DNA of 17,461 nt, taken from Elusimicrobia bacterium RIFCSPLOWO2_12_FULL_59_9 (GTDB taxonomy: Bacteria; Elusimicrobiota; Elusimicrobia; O2-12-FULL-59-9). The notes below the pieces were generated by a model, which was not told the DNA's origin, ran no database searches, and worked only from the letters and a program-made list of their open reading frames with translations. Every line of letters starts with the position of its first letter. Position 1 is the stretch's first letter. The stretch spans positions 4,393 to 21,853 of the forward strand of contig MGUX01000019.1 in the NCBI GenBank assembly GCA_001800185.1. Reading direction: 5' to 3'. The position numbers and the translations under genes were made by a program. This document shows positions 13,410 through 17,461 of the stretch, piece after piece.

Positions 13410-14509
13410 CAGTTTTTTCCAAGAATCCAGACGCAGTGGGATTGGCCGCAAATACCGCTCTGCGCATGGGCCAGAGCCCTTCGGGGCTCCGGCGCCGGAT
13501 TGGCCGCCTTGCCGCGAAGCTGAAGGACGGCTTCGATAACGCGCACCAGACCCGCGCTGACCAGGGCATGAGCGCAAAGACAGCCTCCCGACGGGTTCAC
13601 GCGGCTTTTGTCCATGGCGCCGAGGCCGAGTTCCTCCAGCCACAGGGGCTCTTGATATGAAAAGGCCGCGTAAATTTCCGCAACGTCGATTTCGTCCGAA
13701 GGATTTGCAATGCCGGCCATCCCGTAGGCCGCTTGCGCGGCCTTGCGCAGGGCCGCCGATTCCCAAAGTTGTCTATCGGTCATGCGCGCGTCGGCGCAAA
13801 GCGAGACGCCCTCGATCCAAACCGGGTTGGAGCAACGCCGACGGGCAAAATCCTCGCCTGCCAGAATGACGGCCGCGGCTCCGTCCGAAAGAGGGCCGGC
13901 GTCCAGCTCCCGGATGGGCGGCGCCAGCGGCTTTGAAGCCAGGACCTCCGAGATCGAAATTTCGCGGCGGACCTGGGCATGGGGATTGAGAACGCCTTTG
14001 GCCCGATTTAAGCGCACCACCTCGGCCAAGTCGCGTTCGCTCAAGCCGCGGCGCTCCATATAAACCCGGGCCTGAAGCGCCGCGGCGGAGATAAAATCCA
14101 GACCGAGGGCGCGCTCATAGACCGGATCGAAGCAGGCGTTGCTGATAAGGAGCGGGTTTCCTTCGGAAGACTTGGAGTGGGCCGTCACCAAGGTGGTCGA
14201 GTATCCGCCGGAAAGAATCCGGCTCAGCCCGTAGAAGGCGGCGAAAGCGCCGTCGCCTTCGACCGTGGAAATATTCAGGCCCCCGCCGAAAGCGGCTCCG
14301 GCCGCGTCCCCGACGGCCATGCTGGAAATTGTCCGGCCGTCCAAAAAATCGTTGGATGCGGTGACGATGTTTCCCAGCTCCGAGATGTCCATGCCCGCAT
14401 CCTTGAGGGCCTGGTCGGCGACCTCATAAACCAAGTCCGCGTAGGTCTCGGCCTCCTTGCGGGCCTCAAAAACAGTCTGAGCCACACCGATCACGGCGAC
14501 GCGTTCCAT
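13409..14509 (-). CDS. Thiolase-fold protein B, lacking the nucleophilic cysteine
   Basis: 366 residues, same superfamily as the next gene but distant from it. The N-terminal half has MERVAVIGVAQTVF and, where the nucleophile should be, VEGDGAFAA (83-91) without any cysteine. The C-terminal half has NPSGGCLCAHALVSAG (305-320), keeping a histidine, and CGQSHCVW near the end. The middle DAGPLSDGAAAVIL is the conserved thiolase strand before the C-terminal domain. It follows the DUF35-B stop codon after 3 nt. It may form a heteromer with thiolase A or its own complex with DUF35-B. The activity (aldolase, Claisen-type lyase or structural) cannot be told from the sequence. Confidence 0.88.
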   Translation of the reverse strand: MERVAVIGVAQTVFEARKEAETYADLVYEVADQALKDAGMDISELGNIVTASNDFLDGRTISSMAVGDAAGAAFGGGLNISTVEGDGAFAAFYGLSRILSGGYSTTLVTAHSKSSEGNPLLISNACFDPVYERALGLDFISAAALQARVYMERRGLSERDLAEVVRLNRAKGVLNPHAQVRREISISEVLASKPLAPPIRELDAGPLSDGAAAVILAGEDFARRRCSNPVWIEGVSLCADARMTDRQLWESAALRKAAQAAYGMAGIANPSDEIDVAEIYAAFSYQEPLWLEELGLGAMDKSRVNPSGGCLCAHALVSAGLVRVIEAVLQLRGKAANPAPEPRRALAHAQSGICGQSHCVWILGKN

Positions 14510-14512
14510 AGC

Positions 14513-14965
14513 TCAGCGGATGGGCCTGAAATAGCGGAGGTCGAAAAGCCCTCCGGAGGGGCGCTCGGCAAATACGGCCTCCACCCGCAGCCCGATTTTA
14601 AGGTCGCTGGGCGAGACCTCGCCCACGAGGTGCAGCAGAGCGGTGTCGGCGCCGTCAAGACGGATGAGGCCGTAGATCGGATTTTGCGCGGGTTGCGCGG
14701 GACTCTTGTAAAGCGCCTGGGTGAATGAGACCAAGTTTCCTTGGGGCCCGATTCCCCAGCGGTCCTCGCAAGCCGCGAAGCAGTTTCCGCAGTGTTGAAC
14801 CGGCGGGAGATAAACTTTCCCGCAAACGGGGCAGCGGCTCCCCAGAAGTTTTTTTTCCTTAAGGGCCATGAAAAAGCGGGTTCCCAGGATTCCCGCCGAC
14901 CAGCGGTAAGGAATCTGGATGCGGCTTTCGAAAACCAAAATTTCATCTCCGGCCGCCGGACTCAT
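14513..14965 (-). CDS. DUF35 zinc-ribbon/OB-fold protein B
   Basis: 150 residues. Zinc-ribbon cysteines C45, C48, C59 and C62 (SRCPVCGKVYLPP, HCGNCF) have the same spacing as DUF35-A, and the OB fold follows (GNLVSFTQALY, YGLIRLDGADTALLHLV). The shared RLDGADT segment and N-terminal YRWSAGILGTRF show that the two DUF35 proteins are paralogues. The start at 14965 overlaps the dehydrogenase stop codon (ATGA); a longer frame to 15187 is discarded because it lies inside that gene. It probably pairs with thiolase-like protein B, which begins 3 nt after it. Confidence 0.9.
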   Translation of the reverse strand: MSPAAGDEILVFESRIQIPYRWSAGILGTRFFMALKEKKLLGSRCPVCGKVYLPPVQHCGNCFAACEDRWGIGPQGNLVSFTQALYKSPAQPAQNPIYGLIRLDGADTALLHLVGEVSPSDLKIGLRVEAVFAERPSGGLFDLRYFRPIR

Positions 14966-16128
14966 GGTTTTTTGGTTTCGCGCAGGGCTTCCTTGATAAG
15001 CTCGCCGGCGATGATGAGCGTCTGAATCTGGGAGGTTCCGCCGCCGATGCCGGAGAGCGCCGCGTCCCGGTAAAACCTTTCCACGGGACATTCCCGGGTG
15101 AAGCCGTAACCACCCAGAATCTGCACCGCCCACTGAGTGGCCCTCAAAACCATCTGGGCGCCGAAGAGCTTGGCAAAAGAGGCGCATTTCGAAGCCTCCA
15201 TGTTCCGATCCAGCCTCCAGGCCGCCTGGCAGGTCAGAAGCCTGGCGGCCTCGATTTCAGTCGCCATCTGCGCCAGCATTTCCTGGATCAATTGAAAGCT
15301 CGAAATGGGCCGCTTGAATTGCCGCCTCCGCATGGCGTAGCTCAGGGAGTAGTCCAAAGCGGCCTGGCCGATGCCCACGGCCATGCCGGAAAACACGGCC
15401 CGCTCCATGTCGAGTCCGCGGCGCATATAAGCCAGGGCTCCGCCTTCCTCGCCCAGAAGGTTTTCCGCGGGCGCCTCGCAATCGCTGAAATGGAGCTCCG
15501 ACAAAGGGGATCCGCAGGTGCCGAGCTTGGGAATGTCTTTGCCCACCGCAAATCCTGGAAAATCCCTTTCGACGATGAATAGGCTCAAGGCGCCCCGCCC
15601 ACTTCCGCGTTGGGTGCGCGCGAACACCAGAAAAATCTGCGCCGCCGAGCCGTTGGTGATGAAAGTCTTTGAGCCGTTGAGGATATAACGGTCCCCTCGG
15701 CGCACCGCCCGCGTTTTGAGCGCGGCGGCATCCGAGCCCGCCTCCGGCTCGGTCAAGGCGAAAGCCCCTATCCATTCGCCCGACATCAGCTTGGGAAGGT
15801 ACTTGCGCCGCTGCGCCTCGCCGCCGCGCGCATAGAGATTGTGGGCGCAGAGAAAGGCGTGCGCTCCATAAGAAAGGGCCAGAGCGGCGGAGGCGCGGGA
15901 GAGCTCCTCCATGGCCAGAGCGCAGGAAAGGAAGCTGCCCCCGGAGCCCCCGTAGTCCTGCGGAACCGCAAGCCCCAAAAGTCCCAGGCGGCCGAGTTCC
16001 CTGAACAGCTCGGCGGGCAGGCGCCCGGATTGTTCTATCTCCTGAGCGGCCGGGCGGAGCTTGGAGGAGGCGAATTCCCGGGCCGTGTCCCTGGCGGCCT
16101 GATTTTCTTCGGTGAGAAAGCTGAGCAT
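14962..16128 (-). CDS. Acyl-CoA dehydrogenase, isovaleryl-CoA-dehydrogenase type
   Basis: A 388-residue FAD flavoprotein introducing the 2,3 double bond into an acyl-CoA. Family signatures are ALTEPEAGSD (124-133), KTFITNG (154-160), the helix with RRRQFKRPISSFQLIQ, and QILGGYGFTRECPVERFYRDA. The usual catalytic Glu (E in YEGTS) is absent: 361-366 reads IGGGTS. As in isovaleryl-CoA dehydrogenase (IGAGTS), the base is instead expected at E242 in GLDMER, which is present. This points to branched or bulky acyl-CoA substrates. It begins 6 nt after the sigma-54-like gene and overlaps the DUF35-B start. Electrons would pass to ETF, which is not encoded in the window. Confidence 0.93.
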   Translation of the reverse strand: MLSFLTEENQAARDTAREFASSKLRPAAQEIEQSGRLPAELFRELGRLGLLGLAVPQDYGGSGGSFLSCALAMEELSRASAALALSYGAHAFLCAHNLYARGGEAQRRKYLPKLMSGEWIGAFALTEPEAGSDAAALKTRAVRRGDRYILNGSKTFITNGSAAQIFLVFARTQRGSGRGALSLFIVERDFPGFAVGKDIPKLGTCGSPLSELHFSDCEAPAENLLGEEGGALAYMRRGLDMERAVFSGMAVGIGQAALDYSLSYAMRRRQFKRPISSFQLIQEMLAQMATEIEAARLLTCQAAWRLDRNMEASKCASFAKLFGAQMVLRATQWAVQILGGYGFTRECPVERFYRDAALSGIGGGTSQIQTLIIAGELIKEALRETKKP

Positions 16129-16134
16129 CGAGGC

Positions 16135-17244
16135 CTAGTGACGCGCGAAATTGTCCCAAGCCAGCTTATGCCGGCACTGGTTGACGGTGCGGCGCGACAC
16201 GTTGATGCCCGCTTCATCGGCGAGCCGGCGCATGAGCTGGTCATCGGTGACCCCTGGCTGAATATCCCCCTGCTCCAGCCAATGGGAAAGGATTAAAAGG
16301 ACCACCGCGCGCTGCTGGGTCAGAAGTCTTTTGAGAGGAATCTCCTCTCCCCAGGGGAGCTCCACCGAGCGGCGGCCCACCGAACGGCTGACCGTGCTCG
16401 GGGCCACCCCGATGCGCCTGGCGAGCTCCCGCAAACTCAGCGGGCGCCGCCGGAAATCCAGCCGGCTCTGAAGGTAGGCGGATTGAACCGCGATGATGCG
16501 GGAAAGAATTTGGAACAAAGTGTCCTGGCGCAAATTGAGCAGCTCGATTTTTTTGAGCAGGGAGCGCAGGCGGCGCTTTTGAGCGCTCGTCAGGCCCTTC
16601 TTCTGCTTCCAATCCTCCAACTGCTCATAGAGCACCTCATAGCGGCCGCGGGCCCAATGCGGCGCCAAGAATTGAAAATAAATGGTCTCGGGGTCGCGCA
16701 GGTCCTTCTCAACGCGCGCGATGCAGTGGTAATGCAGACCCGCCGTCTTGGAAACGCTGGAGGGGCGGAAAAACTCCGAGCGCGCCCCCACCTCCAGCAC
16801 CAGCTCCAGGATGCGCTTCCCCTCCGGCTCCGTCAGTTTGAGCTGGGCGCAGAGCTCCGGCAGGGGTTTTGTCTCCTCGGCGTAAAGAAAGTGTTTTTCA
16901 AACGCGTCCCGGCCTATGCGGCGGATCAGCCGCATCAATCCTTTATGCTTCTCCAGAATATCGTGAATATCGGCGGAGTCCGTGGCGGCCGCGATGTTCT
17001 CCTTGAGTTCATAGAAACCGGGGTGCAGGCTGGAGGCCGGCCAACGGCTGCGGCGCAGCAGCGACGGCCCGCTGGAGGAGCCGTGCAAGAGCTGCTGGAA
17101 GAGGGGGTCCGATTCAAGCTCCGCCACCTCCCGGGACACCTCCGGCTCGGTCATGGAAATCCACCGGGTCGCCACCAGGCGGCTTTGCAGAAGCTGCTGC
17201 GTCTGGAGCTTTTCCCTAAGCTCCAATTTCGGCGCCGAAGACAT
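16135..17244 (-). CDS. Divergent sigma-54 (RpoN-like) factor
   Basis: 369 residues against about 450-500 for ordinary RpoN. The Gln/Leu-rich N-terminus (KLELREKLQTQQLLQSRL, then SDPLFQQLL) resembles region I, the contact for enhancer-binding ATPases. The C-terminus carries the RpoN helix-turn-helix (PLSLRELARRIGVAPSTVSR, from about 268) followed by LPWGEEIPLKRLL, and an altered RpoN box SRRTVNQCRH at 350-359 (consensus ARRTVAKYRE). The middle is poorly conserved. The start at 17244 is preferred over 17274 because a sigma-70-type promoter (17251-17279) would begin transcription at or next to that ATG; neither start has a ribosome binding site. It heads the acyl-CoA operon, 6 nt before the dehydrogenase, so a specialised sigma or regulator of that pathway is inferred. 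No activator with an AAA+ domain is in the window. Confidence 0.82.
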   Translation of the reverse strand: MSSAPKLELREKLQTQQLLQSRLVATRWISMTEPEVSREVAELESDPLFQQLLHGSSSGPSLLRRSRWPASSLHPGFYELKENIAAATDSADIHDILEKHKGLMRLIRRIGRDAFEKHFLYAEETKPLPELCAQLKLTEPEGKRILELVLEVGARSEFFRPSSVSKTAGLHYHCIARVEKDLRDPETIYFQFLAPHWARGRYEVLYEQLEDWKQKKGLTSAQKRRLRSLLKKIELLNLRQDTLFQILSRIIAVQSAYLQSRLDFRRRPLSLRELARRIGVAPSTVSRSVGRRSVELPWGEEIPLKRLLTQQRAVVLLILSHWLEQGDIQPGVTDDQLMRRLADEAGINVSRRTVNQCRHKLAWDNFARH

Positions 17245-17250
17245 AAAAAC

Positions 17251-17279
17251 ATTATGACTAATAAACGGGTCCATTTCAA
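17251..17279 (-). promoter_or_regulatory. Sigma-70-type promoter of the acyl-CoA operon
   Basis: The minus strand has TTGAAA (17274-17279), a 17-nt spacer and CATAAT (17251-17256). The first transcribed base would fall at or within a base of the ATG at 17244, implying a leaderless mRNA. Confidence 0.6.
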
Positions 17280-17461
17280 TTTAAGTTCAAAACAATCTTT
17301 CCGCCCGCCGCAACGCATCTTCCAGCCGCCTTGCGTCGGATAACCCGCCGCCGCCATCTGGACAATCTCCCAACGTTAGAACAAATTCCTTCATACGGGG
17401 GCTGGCCGCCGGGTTTGCCCTAGCCCAACTTCGCCAGTAACCGCAAAAAAAGACTGGAAAT
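17280..17461. other. Upstream region without a supported gene
   Basis: Between the operon promoter and the right edge I see no coding frame with family features, no tRNA and no strong hairpin. Open frames here are short or opposite-strand shadows. A gene beyond the edge could extend into it, but nothing shows this. Confidence 0.5.

Noticed and set aside
13410..13766. N-terminal extension of thiolase-like protein A (119 extra codons)
   Set aside because: It is an Arg/Gly-rich shadow of the upstream thiolase-like gene; the TGATG junction and homology start at 13409.
16483..17343. Long open frame on the plus strand (286 codons)
   Set aside because: It is antisense to the sigma-54-like gene, has no family features and a GC-rich shadow composition.
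17403..17418. TGGC...TTGC sigma-54 -24/-12-like site on the plus strand
   Set aside because: The GG and GC doublets are 11 nt apart instead of 10, and it points out of the window away from the operon.

Overview
The window is 17.5 kb of GC-rich DNA (roughly 60% GC by eye) in which every gene I can support lies on the minus strand, so transcription runs from high to low coordinates. I see no rRNA, tRNA, CRISPR array, transposase or phage gene. The content is bacterial: sigma-70-type promoters, a sigma-54-like factor, a REC domain, HD-GYP and a squalene-hopene cyclase. A secreted FlgD-like/T9SS-like beta domain, tetratricopeptide (TPR) proteins and the gene style would fit a lineage such as Elusimicrobiota or a deltaproteobacterium-like group. 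That placement is a weak inference and is not shown by the sequence.

Right part (9.8-17.3 kb): an eight-gene, tightly coupled operon. In order of transcription it holds a divergent sigma-54 (RpoN-like) factor, an isovaleryl-CoA-dehydrogenase-type acyl-CoA dehydrogenase, a DUF35 zinc-ribbon/OB-fold protein, two thiolase-fold proteins, a second DUF35 protein, a MaoC-type hydratase and an acyl-CoA ligase. Neighbours overlap or are separated by at most 6 nt. Neither thiolase-like protein has the nucleophilic cysteine, and there is no 3-hydroxyacyl-CoA dehydrogenase. Activation, desaturation, hydration and then retro-aldol cleavage by thiolase/DUF35 complexes, as in actinobacterial steroid side-chain degradation (Ltp2/ChsH), is the reading that best fits this set. 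The substrate is unknown.

Middle part (5.0-9.8 kb): a signalling and surface region. It contains a six-repeat TPR exported protein with an array of 11-bp direct repeats upstream (PhoB/OmpR-like operator), a small secreted FlgD-like domain protein, and a membrane protein joining a class III nucleotidyl cyclase to an HD-GYP phosphodiesterase. It ends with a zinc-ribbon/two-TM protein, a tiny DUF1059 protein with a GTG start, a decayed response-regulator remnant, and an intact single-domain response regulator with a near-consensus promoter.

Left part (1-5.0 kb): a SAM methyltransferase overlapping an exported M20 metallopeptidase, whose N-terminal linker is encoded by a GC-rich inverted-repeat element. 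An unrecognised secreted protein follows, with an intrinsic terminator across its stop codon. Then comes a squalene-hopene cyclase (hopanoid synthesis), which runs off the left edge with only its last few tens of residues missing. Two similar palindromes sit across the stop codons of the M20 and TPR genes, suggesting a dispersed repeat family.
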